Of a stretch of 64,000 nucleotides of DNA, positions 1 to 13,135 are shown piece after piece (positions within the stretch are counted from its first letter, which is position 1; every line of letters starts with the position of its first letter). A program made the translations under genes and the position numbers. The stretch spans positions 1 to 64,000 of the forward strand of contig NZ_NIXO01000014.1 in the NCBI RefSeq assembly GCF_002204795.1, given 5' to 3'. The stretch is from Pseudomonas sp. K2I15. GTDB taxonomy: Bacteria > Pseudomonadota > Gammaproteobacteria > Pseudomonadales > Pseudomonadaceae. The notes under the pieces were generated by a model. The model saw nothing but the letters and a program-made list of their open reading frames with translations. It made no database searches and was not told the DNA's origin.

Positions 1-1
1 G

Positions 2-1483
2 CCCCGCCCTACCCACCGTCCGGAGCTGCTGCTGATACTCGGCAGTTGCGTCACGGTGTTGCTGATCATGTCGGTGGTGGCCGTGTTGCTGATTCGCGAA
101 CACGCCAACACGTTGCAGGCGGCGCAGCGCACGGCCAGTAACATCACCCAACTGATCGACGCGGACGTGCTGCGCAATGTCGAGCTGTACGACTTGTCGA
201 TCAAAGGCCTGATTGCGGCCACCGAACGCACTGATTTGGCCGGTGTATCGGCCAGCATCCGCCATCTGGTGCTGTTCGACCGCTCGGAAGCCGCGCCGTA
301 CAAGGGCGATATCCTGCTGCTGGACAAGAACGGCGAGGTGATTGCCGACTCCTCGCTGCTGACCCCTATCGCTGCCAACTTCGCCGACCGCGACTATTTT
401 CAGGCCCATCGGCAAAACCCCGACCTGGGCCTGTTTATCAGCCGGCCGTTCATGGCGCGCTGCGTGTGTGACGACCAATGGCGCATTGCGTTCAGCCGCC
501 GGGTTTCCGGGCCTGACGGGCGATTCCTCGGGGTTGCCGTGGCCTCCATGCGCCTGTCGTATTTCCAGCAACTGTTCCGAAGCCTGAATATCGGCAACGA
601 CAGCACCATCAACCTGATTAACCAGCAGGGCATTCTGCTGGCCCAACAGCCGTTGCTGGAACGGGACATGATCGACAAGGACCTCAGCCAGCGCCCAAAC
701 GTCGCGCGCATCCTGCACGACCGTGACGGCAGCTTTCGTGGCACCTCCAGTGTGGATGAGGAAAAACGCCTCTACACCTTCTCGACTGTGGGGGATTTAC
801 CGCTGGTCGTCGTCGTAGGCTTGTCGACAGAGGAAATATTCGCGCCCTGGAAGCGCGCGGCGCTGGCGATCAGCGGTGCCACCGGGATTTTATGCATCGG
901 CCTGCTGTGGTTGACATGGATGCTCTGCATGGAACTGCGCAGGCGCCACCGCGCCGAGCAGGTGCTGTCAGAACTGGCAGCCACCGACGCGCTCACCGGC
1001 CTGGCCAACCGCCGCACCCTCGACCAGCGCCTGCGCCTGGAATGGGACCGCGCGCAGCGTTCAGGCGAGCCGTTGACGGTGCTGATGATCGATGTGGACC
1101 ACTTCAAGGCCTTCAACGACCGGCATGGCCATCAAGGCGGCGACGAGGCGTTGCGCACCGTGGCGCAGGTGGTCGAGGGCAACATCCGCCGCCCCGCCGA
1201 CCTCGCCGCCCGCTATGGCGGTGAGGAGTTTGCGGTGGTGCTGCCGCATACCGACAGCCAGGGTGCGTTGTTGATTGCTGAACATATCCGCAGCAGCGTT
1301 GAGCATCTGCCAAGGGTGGGCGGGGATGCGGTGCCGATTACCGTCAGCATAGGCCTGAGTACCTGGACCAAGAACAGTCGCACCACGCTGGAAGATTTGC
1401 TGCTCAGCGCCGACCAGGCCCTGTACGAAGCCAAGCACACCGGGCGTAATCGCATTGTTGATGCGTCCGCTTTAAAGGCGTGA
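2..1483 (+). CDS. Membrane-anchored diguanylate cyclase, 5' partial
   Basis: Makes cyclic-di-GMP from two GTP. The reading frame is open from base 2, so the true start lies upstream of the window; an internal GTG at 56 is unlikely to be the start because it falls inside the first membrane segment. Visible order: a hydrophobic segment (about 26-90), a periplasmic PDC/Cache-like sensor region (about 100-830) containing the DRDYFQAHR motif usual in such sensors, a second membrane segment (about 850-930), then a GGDEF domain. The active-site motif is GGEEF, preceded by RPAD at the spacing of the RxxD inhibitory site, so both catalysis and product inhibition look intact. No EAL domain follows. The ligand cannot be told from the sequence. 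The gene is convergent with the dcw cluster. Confidence 0.9.
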   Translation, partial: PRPTHRPELLLILGSCVTVLLIMSVVAVLLIREHANTLQAAQRTASNITQLIDADVLRNVELYDLSIKGLIAATERTDLAGVSASIRHLVLFDRSEAAPYKGDILLLDKNGEVIADSSLLTPIAANFADRDYFQAHRQNPDLGLFISRPFMARCVCDDQWRIAFSRRVSGPDGRFLGVAVASMRLSYFQQLFRSLNIGNDSTINLINQQGILLAQQPLLERDMIDKDLSQRPNVARILHDRDGSFRGTSSVDEEKRLYTFSTVGDLPLVVVVGLSTEEIFAPWKRAALAISGATGILCIGLLWLTWMLCMELRRRHRAEQVLSELAATDALTGLANRRTLDQRLRLEWDRAQRSGEPLTVLMIDVDHFKAFNDRHGHQGGDEALRTVAQVVEGNIRRPADLAARYGGEEFAVVLPHTDSQGALLIAEHIRSSVEHLPRVGGDAVPITVSIGLSTWTKNSRTTLEDLLLSADQALYEAKHTGRNRIVDASALKA

Positions 1484-1527
1484 CGCGGAGCGTCACAGGC
1501 GGCGTTCCCACGCAGAGCGTAGGGAAC
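1481..1527. repeat. REP-like palindrome pair
   Basis: Two short palindromes stand next to each other: TGACGC-GGA-GCGTCA (1481-1495), which covers the stop codon of the cyclase gene, and GTTCCC-A-CGC-AGA-GCG-TA-GGGAAC (1504-1527). Elements of the form 'TTCCCACGC...GCGTGGGAA' are familiar extragenic repeats of fluorescent pseudomonads. Assignment to a repeat family is by recognition only. Confidence 0.55.
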
Positions 1528-1536
1528 AATCAGCCA

Positions 1537-1565
1537 TAAAAAAAGGCCACCCAAAGGCAGCCTTT
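1537..1565 (-). terminator. Rho-independent terminator of lpxC / dcw cluster
   Basis: On the minus strand AAGGCTGCC pairs with GGTGGCCTT (two G-T wobbles) around a TTTG loop and is followed by a run of seven T. It sits about 30 bp after the lpxC stop codon and so ends transcription of the cluster. Confidence 0.85.
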
Positions 1566-1592
1566 AAAAACAAAAGGAAAGAGAGTTGTTAC

Positions 1593-2540
<948 letters not shown>

Positions 2541-2556
2541 TCAACAAAGGCTGGCG

Positions 2557-2562
2557 ATAATA
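2557..2562 (-). promoter_or_regulatory. Candidate lpxC promoter -10
   Basis: The minus strand reads TATTAT at 2562-2557 in the 112-bp ftsZ-lpxC gap, about 55 bp before the lpxC ATG. The upstream -35 is weak (GTTCAG, 16-bp spacer). This would let lpxC be expressed apart from ftsZ; the strength is unknown. Confidence 0.4.
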
Positions 2563-2616
2563 GCAGACCAGACCTTTGCTGAACACCAATCACCTTCATA
2601 GCCCTGATACATTCCA

Positions 2617-3813
2617 TTAATCGGCCTGACGACGCAGGAAAGCCGGGATGTCCAGGTAGTCCAGGTCATCTTGCGGATTCGGGCTACGGGACGCAGCAGC
2701 ACCGGCCTGAGCCTGGTTGCGCATCACGGTCGGACGATCCAGGTCACGATAGTTAACAGACGGCAGTTCCTGGCGCGAAGGCGCTGGAGCGGCAGCTTGC
2801 TGGCTGGCGTGGCTGGTATGGACGGTGTTGTCGATCACCTTTACAGGCTTCTCGATTTTTGCACCCAGGCCGGTAGCAACAACGGTCACGTGCAGTTCGT
2901 CGCGCATGTCTGGATCGATAACAGTACCGACCTTGACCATGGCGTGCTCGGAAGCGAAGGCTTCGATGATGCTACCCACGTCGGAGTACTCACCCAGGGA
3001 CAGGTCAGGACCGGCGGTGATGTTCACCAGGATGCCGCGTGCGCCTTGCAGGTTCACGTCTTCCAGCAGCGGGTTGCGGATGGCCGCTTCAGTGGCTTCA
3101 CGTGCACGGTTCGGACCGCTGGCGCAGCCAGTGCCCATCATCGCCATGCCCATTTCGCTCATCACGGTACGTACGTCGGCAAAGTCGACGTTGATCATGC
3201 CCGGACGCTTGATGATGTCGGAGATACCGCGAACGGCACCGGCCAGTACATCGTCAGCCTTGGCGAAAGCCGACAGCAAGCTGGCGTCCTTACCGAGGAT
3301 GGTCAGCAGCTTCTCGTTGGGAATGGTGATCAACGAGTCGACGCTTTCGGACAGCAGACGGATGCCTTCATCGGCGATCTGCATGCGCTTGCGACCTTCG
3401 AACGGGAATGGACGGGTCACGACGGCAACCGTCAGGATCCCCATTTCCTTGGCCACTTCGGCAATGATCGGCGCAGCACCGGTACCGGTACCACCGCCCA
3501 TGCCTGTGGTGATGAACACCATGTTGGTGCCTTGCAGCACTTCAGCAATGCGCTCGCGGTCTTCCAGGGCGGCTTGACGGCCGACTTCCGGATTCGCGCC
3601 GGCACCCAGGCCCTTGGTCACGGCTGTGCCCAATTGCAGGATGGTGCGTGCACCGATGCTTTTCAGGGCCTGGGCGTCAGTGTTGGCGCAGATGAATTCA
3701 ACGCCTTCAATGTTGCTTTTGACCATGTGGTTGACAGCGTTGCCGCCGCCACCGCCGACGCCGATCACTTTGATGACCGGGCTTGCGGGGATGTTGTCTA
3801 CGAGTTCGAACAT
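2617..3813 (-). CDS. ftsZ: Cell division protein FtsZ
   Basis: Tubulin-like GTPase that forms the Z-ring at mid-cell. The 398-residue protein has the tubulin signature GGGTGTGAAP (about 108-117), the N-terminal nucleotide-binding GVGGGGGNAV, a variable proline/alanine-rich linker (about 320-375), and the conserved C-terminal peptide DYLDIPAFLRRQ that binds FtsA and ZipA. It follows ftsA after a 66-bp gap and precedes lpxC. Start ATG has an AAAGGAGAGGG ribosome site upstream. Confidence 0.99.
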   Translation of the reverse strand: MFELVDNIPASPVIKVIGVGGGGGNAVNHMVKSNIEGVEFICANTDAQALKSIGARTILQLGTAVTKGLGAGANPEVGRQAALEDRERIAEVLQGTNMVFITTGMGGGTGTGAAPIIAEVAKEMGILTVAVVTRPFPFEGRKRMQIADEGIRLLSESVDSLITIPNEKLLTILGKDASLLSAFAKADDVLAGAVRGISDIIKRPGMINVDFADVRTVMSEMGMAMMGTGCASGPNRAREATEAAIRNPLLEDVNLQGARGILVNITAGPDLSLGEYSDVGSIIEAFASEHAMVKVGTVIDPDMRDELHVTVVATGLGAKIEKPVKVIDNTVHTSHASQQAAAPAPSRQELPSVNYRDLDRPTVMRNQAQAGAAASRSPNPQDDLDYLDIPAFLRRQAD

Positions 3814-3879
3814 TTTCCCTCTCCTTTCATTTCTCTAGTTTTTTCGCCTACTACTTTGAAGCGGTGTTGCGGTAAATCT

Positions 3880-5142
3880 TTAGAAATTGCCCTTGACCCA
3901 AGCCTGCAACCGCTCGAACAACGGCGCTTTCGCTTCGTCGTCGCTTCTGTAGCTGTCGCGGTTGCTCGGGCCCGACAAGGAAATGCCGTCGGTCTGCTTT
4001 TGCAGCCCGTACAACAGCAAGCCCACACCGGTGGAATAAATCGGGTTGCGCACCACGTCGCCCAGGCCCTTGACGCCATGGGGCACGCCCAGACGCACAG
4101 GCATGTGGAAGATTTCCTCGGCCAACTCGACCGCGCCTTCCATCTTCGAGGTGCCACCGGTCAGCACGATGCCGGCCGGGATCAAATCTTCGTAGCCGCT
4201 GCGGCGCAGTTCAGCCTGGATCAGGGTGAACAGTTCGTCGTAGCGCGGCTCGACCACTTCGGCCAACGCCTGGCGCGACAGTTCGCGCGGTGGGCGGTCG
4301 CCCACGCTCGGCACCTTGATGGTTTCGCCGGCACCGGCCAGCTTGGCCAGGGCGCAGGCGTAACGGATCTTGATTTCTTCGGCGTACTGGGTCGGTGTGC
4401 GCAACGCCATGGCGATGTCGTTGGTCACCTGGTCACCGGCAATCGGGATCACGGCGGTGTGACGGATCGCACCCTCGGTGAAGATCGCGATGTCCGTCGT
4501 GCCGCCGCCGATGTCCACCAGGCACACGCCCAGTTCTTTTTCGTCGTCGGTCAGTACCGAGTACGCCGACGCCAACTGCTCCAGAATGATGTCGTCGATT
4601 TCCAGGCCGCAGCGGCGCACGCATTTTTCAATGTTCTGTGCAGCGTTGACCGCGCAGGTCACCACGTGAACCTTGGCTTCCAGACGTACGCCCGACATGC
4701 CCAGGGGCTCGCGGACGCCTTCCTGGTTATCGATCACGTAGTCCTGCGGCAGGGTATGCAGCACGCGTTGGTCAGCCGGGATCGCCACGGCTTGCGCGGC
4801 GTCGAGTACCCGCTCCAGGTCAGCGGCGCTGACTTCGCGGTCGCGAATCGCCACGATGCCGTGGGAATTCAGGCTGCGGATGTGGTTGCCGGCAACGCCG
4901 ACAAATGCCGAATGAATCCGGCAACCGGCCATCAGCTGCGCTTCTTCGATGGCGCGCTGGATCGATTGCACGGTGGACTCAATATTCACCACCACGCCCT
5001 TCTTCAGGCCCCGGGACGGATGCGTGCCGATTCCGACGATTTCCAGCGTACCGTCGTCCGCGACCTCGCCTACCAGCGCCACCACCTTGGAGGTGCCGAT
5101 ATCCAGACCGACGATCATTTTGCCGCTTTGCACGTTTGCCAT
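3880..5142 (-). CDS. ftsA: Cell division protein FtsA
   Basis: Actin-like ATPase that tethers FtsZ filaments to the inner membrane and recruits later divisome proteins. 420 residues. The phosphate-binding motif GLDIGTSKV is at about 13-21, a second DIGGGTTDIA at about 210-219, and GIVLTGGTSKMEG near 330. The C-terminal end (ERLQAWVKGNF) is an amphipathic membrane-targeting helix, as in the family. Start ATG lies 15 bp after the ftsQ stop codon. Confidence 0.98.
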   Translation of the reverse strand: MANVQSGKMIVGLDIGTSKVVALVGEVADDGTLEIVGIGTHPSRGLKKGVVVNIESTVQSIQRAIEEAQLMAGCRIHSAFVGVAGNHIRSLNSHGIVAIRDREVSAADLERVLDAAQAVAIPADQRVLHTLPQDYVIDNQEGVREPLGMSGVRLEAKVHVVTCAVNAAQNIEKCVRRCGLEIDDIILEQLASAYSVLTDDEKELGVCLVDIGGGTTDIAIFTEGAIRHTAVIPIAGDQVTNDIAMALRTPTQYAEEIKIRYACALAKLAGAGETIKVPSVGDRPPRELSRQALAEVVEPRYDELFTLIQAELRRSGYEDLIPAGIVLTGGTSKMEGAVELAEEIFHMPVRLGVPHGVKGLGDVVRNPIYSTGVGLLLYGLQKQTDGISLSGPSNRDSYRSDDEAKAPLFERLQAWVKGNF

Positions 5143-5157
5143 GGGTCCTGCCTCTTC

Positions 5158-6024
5158 TTAATTCTTCGCGACAGCAGGTTGCGCTGCCGTGGGCGCCGCA
5201 GGGGCCCGCCAGCCGACGGCAAGGCCGTTGGCGTAACGCAGGTCGATGCTCGCAATGTTCGTAATCTGTTCTTTCAAGGTCTTTTCATAGATGGCGATAA
5301 AACGGCGCATCTTTTCCACCAGGTTGCCGCGTCCCAGCAGCAACTCGATACCCGGGCCGGAACTGCCTGCACCCGTGGTCAAAAACCAGCTGCCTCGCTC
5401 ACGCAATTCCAGTCGCGCAATCGAGAAACCCAATGGCCGCAGCATCTGGCTCAACGCCTGGTACTGCTGCATCACTTGCTGTTGCGCCCGTTGCGGCCCG
5501 AACAACTGCGGCAGATGCTCGTAGTTGGCCAGCTCACGCGGGTTGAAGGCCTGGCCCTGGTTATTCAACAGCGCTTCGTTGCCCCAACGGGCCACGGGCA
5601 GTTGCTCTTCCAGGCGAATCGTTACCTGGTCCGGCCACACCCGACGCACTTCGGCGTGGGCAATCCACGGCATCTGTTCCAACTCGGAACGCATCCCGGC
5701 CAGGTCGATGGTGAAAAAGCTCGCCGACAAGTACGGGGTGATGCGCTGCTGCACGGCTTCCGGGCTGATATAGCTCAAGTCACCCTGCACGCTGATCTTG
5801 GCGATCGGCCGGTCGGCATACGGCAACAGGCGCTGGGCGCCTTCATACGTACCAAAACCCAACACCACCAGAATCACCGGCCAGAACAGCGCCTTGAGAA
5901 AACCAAAATTGGCTTTCGGCATGCGCGCCGACATCGGCTCTTTAGCCACCATCCGGCTGGCACCACGCGGTACCGGCTTGCGGCCGGGAGCGGGTGGCTG
6001 ATGACGAAGCGATGCGCCGTTCAT
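5158..6024 (-). CDS. ftsQ: Cell division protein FtsQ
   Basis: Bitopic inner-membrane divisome protein that joins FtsB and FtsL in the periplasm. Start set at ATG 6024 (MNGASLRHQ), 4 bp after the ddl stop; the longer reading upstream would run through ddl. 288 residues: a basic, proline-rich cytosolic tail of about 45 residues, one membrane segment ([17 protein letters not shown]), a POTRA domain starting near [13 protein letters not shown], and the FtsQ domain. The last 13 residues are an alanine/proline-rich tail. Confidence 0.95.
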   Translation of the reverse strand: MNGASLRHQPPAPGRKPVPRGASRMVAKEPMSARMPKANFGFLKALFWPVILVVLGFGTYEGAQRLLPYADRPIAKISVQGDLSYISPEAVQQRITPYLSASFFTIDLAGMRSELEQMPWIAHAEVRRVWPDQVTIRLEEQLPVARWGNEALLNNQGQAFNPRELANYEHLPQLFGPQRAQQQVMQQYQALSQMLRPLGFSIARLELRERGSWFLTTGAGSSGPGIELLLGRGNLVEKMRRFIAIYEKTLKEQITNIASIDLRYANGLAVGWRAPAAPTAAQPAVAKN

Positions 6025-6028
6025 GGTC

Positions 6029-8419
<2,391 letters not shown>

Positions 8420-8427
<8 letters not shown>

Positions 8428-9490
8428 GGGCCACCTCCAGGCAGATATCGACCACGGTGCGGGTTGCATCAGGTTTGGCCAGGCGGCTTGCGGTGCTCGC
8501 CATGCTGTTCAGTCGTTCCGGTTGCATCAAAACCTCGGTCAGGCGTGCGGCCAAATCGGCGGCGCCAGTCGTTCTTTGCGGCAGCAGGAAGGCAGCGCCC
8601 TCCCCGGCCAAATATTCGGCGTTGCGGGTCTGGTGATCGTCGATCGCGTGGGGCAAAGGCACCAGCAAGGACGGCAGACCGGCGGCGGCCAGTTCACTGA
8701 CGGTCAACGCACCTGCGCGACAGACCACCAGGTCGGCCCAGCCATAGGCTTGGGCCATGTCTTTGATGAAGGGCTGCACATTCGCCTCTACACCGGCATC
8801 GCGGTAGCGCGTGGCGGTCACTTCATCGTGGTTCTTGCCGGCCTGATGGAAGATCTCGGGGCGCAGTTCCTCGGGGAGTTGCGCCACCGCTTCAGGCAGC
8901 AATTTGTTCAACGGTTCGGCACCCAGGCTTCCGCCCAGGATCAACAGGTGCGCCTTGCGACCGGCCAACGGCTGGCGTGCGATGTCCATGAACAGTTCGG
9001 TACGCACCGGGTTGCCAGTGGTGCGCAGCTTGTCCGCTGCACCGAAGGTCTTCGGGAAGGCCTCGCACACCCGGGCAGCCAATGGCACCAACAGGCGGTT
9101 TGCGGTGCCGGCCACGGCGTTCTGCTCGTGGACGATCACCGGCACGCCGGCAAGTTTTGCCGCGACACCACCAGGGCCGGTTACGTAACCACCAAAGCCG
9201 AGCACGCAGACCGGCTTCACTTCGCGGATCACCTTGCGCGCTTGCCACACCGCCTTGAGCAACACGAACGGCGCCTTGAGCAGGGACAATTTGCCCTTGC
9301 CACGCAAGCCGGTGACGTTGATCAAATGCAGCGGCAAGCCGGCATTCGGTACCAAATCATTTTCGATGCCACGGGGCGTGCCGAGCCAATGCACGGTGTA
9401 GCCGCGGTTCTGGAACTCGCGGGCGCAGGCCAGCGCCGGGAACACATGGCCACCGGTGCCGCCCGCCATGATCAGCACGTTAGCGCCCAT
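8420..9490 (-). CDS. murG: UDP-GlcNAc transferase MurG (lipid II synthesis)
   Basis: Peripheral membrane glycosyltransferase that turns lipid I into lipid II on the cytosolic face. 356 residues. The N-terminal glycine loop [14 protein letters not shown] is at 8-21, a second G loop [10 protein letters not shown] lies near 190, and the donor-binding [18 protein letters not shown] region near 255-272. Start overlaps the ftsW end by 11 bp. Confidence 0.98.
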
Positions 9491-10703
9491 GGTTCGGCTC
9501 CTCGGCGAAGTCGCTTTCGCTGAACTCCATCTCTTCGCTGCCCAGGTGGGTTCGACTCTCCCACTCGATGCGCAGCAATAACCCGAGACAGACGCAGCAA
9601 ATCACCAACGAACTGCCGCCGTAACTGAGGAACGGCAAGGTCAGGCCCTTGGTCGGCAGCAGACCGACGTTCACCCCGATGTTGATCAGGAACTGGCCGA
9701 TCCACAGGAACGCCAGGCCGTACGCGACGTAGGCCGCAAAGAACTGTTTGGCTTTCTCGGCCCACAAGCCGATGTACATCGCCCGCACGCAGACGAATAC
9801 GAACAGCGCGACGGTGCACAGCGAACCGACCACGCCCAGTTCTTCGGCGAGTACCGAGAACACGAAGTCGGTGTGGGCTTCCGGCAGGTAGAACTGCTTC
9901 TGCACACTGTTGCCCAGGCCCACACCCAGCCATTCGCCGCGACCGAAGGCGATCAGCGCCTGGGTCAACTGGTAACCGGAACCGAACTGATCGGACCACG
10001 GGTCGGTAAAGGTAATCAGGCGGGCCATCCGGTAGGGTTGCGCCTGCACCAGAATCGTCACCGCTGCCACCGCCAACACCACCATCAAGGTGAAGCGGAA
10101 CAGGCCCACGCCACCGAGGAACAGCATCGCCGCGGCGGCCCCCATCATTACGACAGTGGCACCGAAGTCCGGCTCCATCAGCAACAGGCCGGCCATGGGC
10201 AGCAACACGATGAACGGCTTGAAGAAGCCCATCCAGCTTTCACGCACTTCTTTCTGGCGCCGCACCAGGTAACCGGCGAGGTAGATCACCACGAACACTT
10301 TGGCGATTTCCGACGGCTGCACGTTGAACGCGCCGAAGCCGATCCAGCGCATCGAACCGTTCACCTCACGGCCGATGCCGGGCAGGATCACCATGATCAG
10401 CAGGCCGAAAGCACCCACCAGCATCAGCCAGCCCAGGCGCTGCCAGGTGGCGATCGGGATCATCATGGTGACGATGCACGCACCCAGGCCAATCACCAGG
10501 TACACCAGGTGGCGGATCATCATGTAAAGGGTGTTGCCCGACTGCACGGCGGCCACTTCCGAGGACGCCGAGGTGATCATCACCAGGCCCAGGCCCAACA
10601 GCGCGAGGCAACCGGCGAGCATCGGGAAATCCAGGTCGATACCGCGCCCGGTAATGATCGGCGACGGGTACGGCTTGATGATGTTCCGAAAATTGATACT
10701 CAT
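9480..10703 (-). CDS. ftsW: SEDS glycosyltransferase FtsW
   Basis: Polytopic septal peptidoglycan polymerase that works with FtsI (PBP3) on lipid II. 407 residues with about ten membrane segments. Family motifs visible: NGSMRWIGFG, PSEIAKVF, the acidic TDFVFSVLAEELG, and the C-terminal PFLSYGGSSL. A short hydrophilic tail follows the last helix. Overlaps murD by 4 bp and murG by 11 bp. Confidence 0.97.
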   Translation of the reverse strand: MSINFRNIIKPYPSPIITGRGIDLDFPMLAGCLALLGLGLVMITSASSEVAAVQSGNTLYMMIRHLVYLVIGLGACIVTMMIPIATWQRLGWLMLVGAFGLLIMVILPGIGREVNGSMRWIGFGAFNVQPSEIAKVFVVIYLAGYLVRRQKEVRESWMGFFKPFIVLLPMAGLLLMEPDFGATVVMMGAAAAMLFLGGVGLFRFTLMVVLAVAAVTILVQAQPYRMARLITFTDPWSDQFGSGYQLTQALIAFGRGEWLGVGLGNSVQKQFYLPEAHTDFVFSVLAEELGVVGSLCTVALFVFVCVRAMYIGLWAEKAKQFFAAYVAYGLAFLWIGQFLINIGVNVGLLPTKGLTLPFLSYGGSSLVICCVCLGLLLRIEWESRTHLGSEEMEFSESDFAEEPNHGR

Positions 10704-12046
10704 GCCAAGGCCTCCACGGCGCGGGCGAACAGCTTGCCGCGCTCTTCGTAGTTCTTGAACATGTCGAAACTGGCGCAGGCAGGCGACAGCAGCACCACAT
10801 CACCCGGCTGGGCCAGGGCTTTGGATTGGGCGATGGCGTCGTCCAGAGATTGCGCGCGCACCTGCGGTACGGCGTCGCCCAGGGCATCGGCGATCAAGCC
10901 GGAATCACGGCCCATCAACACCACGGCGCGGCAGTTGGCCGCGACCGGCCCTTTAAGGTCCTTGAAGTCGGCGCCCTTGCCGTCGCCACCGGCGATCAGC
11001 ACGACCTTGCCTTGAATATCAGCACCCAAACCTTCGATGGCAGCGAGTGCCGCACCGACGTTGGTGGCCTTGGAATCGTTGTAGTAGCCGACGCCATCCA
11101 GCTCGCGAACCCACTGGCAGCGATGCTCAAGCCCGGCGAAGGTGCGCAGGGCCGACAGCATGGCGTCGAACGGCAAGCCAACCGCGTGCCCGAGGGCCAG
11201 CGCCGCCAGGGCATTGGCCTGGTTGTGGGCACCACGCATTTTCAGCTCGCGCACCGGCATCAGGTTCTGGAATTCGAAGGCCAGGTATTTCTCGCCGTTC
11301 TCTTCCCGAAGACCGAAGGCCTTGAAGTCAGGCTTGTTCAGGCCAAAGGTCCAGCACGGCAAACCTTCGCCGATCAGTGGACGGCTCAGGGCATCCTGAC
11401 GGTTCACCACCACTTGCCGCGCGCCACGGAAGATCCGGTGCTTGGCCAGGTGATACGCCGGCAGGCCGCTGTAGCGGTCCATGTGGTCTTCGCTGACGTT
11501 CAGCACGGTGGCCACTTCAGCGTTGAGCTGGTCGGTGGTTTCCAGCTGGAAGCTCGACAGCTCCATCACGTACAGCTCGACGTCGTCGCTGAGCAGGTCC
11601 AGCGCCGGAGTACCGAGGTTGCCGCCCACTGCCACGCGCTTGCCGGCCGCAGTTGCCATTTCGCCCACCAGGGTGGTCACGGTGCTTTTTGCGTTGGAAC
11701 CGCTGATGGCCACGATCGGCGCCTTCGCGTTACGCGCGAACAGCTCGATGTCGCCGGACAATTTCACGCCACGGGCCGCAGCCGCTTGCAGGGCCGGGGT
11801 CGCCAGCGCCAGGCCGGGGCTCACGTAGAGCTCGTCGGCACGGCACAGAAACTCGACATCCAGCTCGCCACAACGCACTTCCACATGCGGGTAGTCACGG
11901 CGCAGCGTGACCAGCTCCGGTGGATTTTCCCGCGTATCGGCCACAGCAAACGACGTGCCCCGGTTCGCCAGGAAGCGAACCAGGGACATGCCGCTCTTGC
12001 CGAGGCCGACAACGATGCGGAAGTGGTCTGAAGCGATCAGGGACAC
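10700..12046 (-). CDS. murD: UDP-MurNAc-L-Ala--D-glutamate ligase MurD
   Basis: Adds D-Glu to UDP-MurNAc-L-Ala. 448 residues. An N-terminal Rossmann loop (GLGKSGMSLVRFLANRG) is followed by the ATP P-loop GSNAKSTVTTLVGEM at about 113-127; the usual GTNGK is GSNAK here, as in pseudomonads. The NVSEDHMDRY and YNDSKATN motifs are in place. It starts 6 bp after mraY. Confidence 0.96.
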   Translation of the reverse strand: MSLIASDHFRIVVGLGKSGMSLVRFLANRGTSFAVADTRENPPELVTLRRDYPHVEVRCGELDVEFLCRADELYVSPGLALATPALQAAAARGVKLSGDIELFARNAKAPIVAISGSNAKSTVTTLVGEMATAAGKRVAVGGNLGTPALDLLSDDVELYVMELSSFQLETTDQLNAEVATVLNVSEDHMDRYSGLPAYHLAKHRIFRGARQVVVNRQDALSRPLIGEGLPCWTFGLNKPDFKAFGLREENGEKYLAFEFQNLMPVRELKMRGAHNQANALAALALGHAVGLPFDAMLSALRTFAGLEHRCQWVRELDGVGYYNDSKATNVGAALAAIEGLGADIQGKVVLIAGGDGKGADFKDLKGPVAANCRAVVLMGRDSGLIADALGDAVPQVRAQSLDDAIAQSKALAQPGDVVLLSPACASFDMFKNYEERGKLFARAVEALA

Positions 12047-12052
12047 TCGTTT

Positions 12053-13135
12053 CTACCTCAGTTTCAGGGTGGCAAGGCCGACCAGCACCAGAATCACGGT
12101 GATAATCCAGAAACGGACAATCACTCGCGGCTCCGGCCAGCCCTTGAGTTCAAAGTGGTGGTGAATCGGCGCCATGCGAAACACGCGGCGCCCGGTCAAT
12201 TTGAAGGAGGCAACCTGGATCACCACCGACAGGGTTTCCATCACGAACACACCACCCATGATGAACAGGACGATTTCCTGACGGACGATCACCGCAATGG
12301 TGCCAAGGGCCGCGCCCAGCGCCAGTGCGCCGACGTCGCCCATGAAGACTTGTGCCGGGTAGGTGTTGAACCACAGGAAGCCCAGGCCGGCACCGATCAA
12401 CGCGCCGCAGAACACAATCAGTTCGCCTGCGCCCGGTACATACGGGATCAACAGGTATTCAGCGAATTTCACGTTACCCGACAAGTAGCAGAAGATGCCG
12501 AGCGCGCCGCCCACCATCACCGTCGGCATGATCGCCAGGCCGTCGAGGCCGTCGGTCAGGTTGACCGCGTTGCTGGAGCCGACGATCACGAAGTAGGTGA
12601 GTACCACGAAGCCAACACCCAGCGGGATGCTGGCGTCCTTGAGCATCGGGATGATCAGGGTGGTCTCGACCGCGCTTGGCGCAGTCGTATAAAGGAAGAT
12701 TGCCGCCGCCAGGCCGAACACCGACTGCCAGAAATACTTCCAGCGGCTTGGCAGCCCCTTGGAGTTCTTCTCGATCACCTTGCGGTAGTCATCCACCCAG
12801 CCGATGGCACCGAACAGCAGGGTTACCAGCAGCACGGTCCAGACATAGCGGTTATGCAGGTCAGCCCACAGCAGCGTACTGATGCCGATGGACGACAGGA
12901 TCAGCGCACCGCCCATGGTCGGAGTGCCGGACTTGGACAGGTGCGACTGCGGGCCGTCGTTGCGCACGGACTGGCCGATCTGCAGGTTTTGCAGGGTACG
13001 GATCATCCATGGCCCGAGGAACAGCGACAACGACAGCGCGGTCAGCACACCCAGAATCCCGCGCAGGGTCAGGTACTGAAAGACCGCGAAGCCTTTGTGG
13101 AACTGTTGCATATACTCAGCCAGCAGCAGCAGCAT
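12053..13135 (-). CDS. mraY: Phospho-MurNAc-pentapeptide translocase MraY
   Basis: Makes lipid I by moving phospho-MurNAc-pentapeptide onto undecaprenyl phosphate. Start set at ATG 13135 (MLLLLAEYM), which overlaps the murF stop by one base (TAATG). 360 residues with about ten membrane segments. Active-site motifs are intact: [32 protein letters not shown], and the C-terminal [14 protein letters not shown]. Confidence 0.98.
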   Translation of the reverse strand: MLLLLAEYMQQFHKGFAVFQYLTLRGILGVLTALSLSLFLGPWMIRTLQNLQIGQSVRNDGPQSHLSKSGTPTMGGALILSSIGISTLLWADLHNRYVWTVLLVTLLFGAIGWVDDYRKVIEKNSKGLPSRWKYFWQSVFGLAAAIFLYTTAPSAVETTLIIPMLKDASIPLGVGFVVLTYFVIVGSSNAVNLTDGLDGLAIMPTVMVGGALGIFCYLSGNVKFAEYLLIPYVPGAGELIVFCGALIGAGLGFLWFNTYPAQVFMGDVGALALGAALGTIAVIVRQEIVLFIMGGVFVMETLSVVIQVASFKLTGRRVFRMAPIHHHFELKGWPEPRVIVRFWIITVILVLVGLATLKLR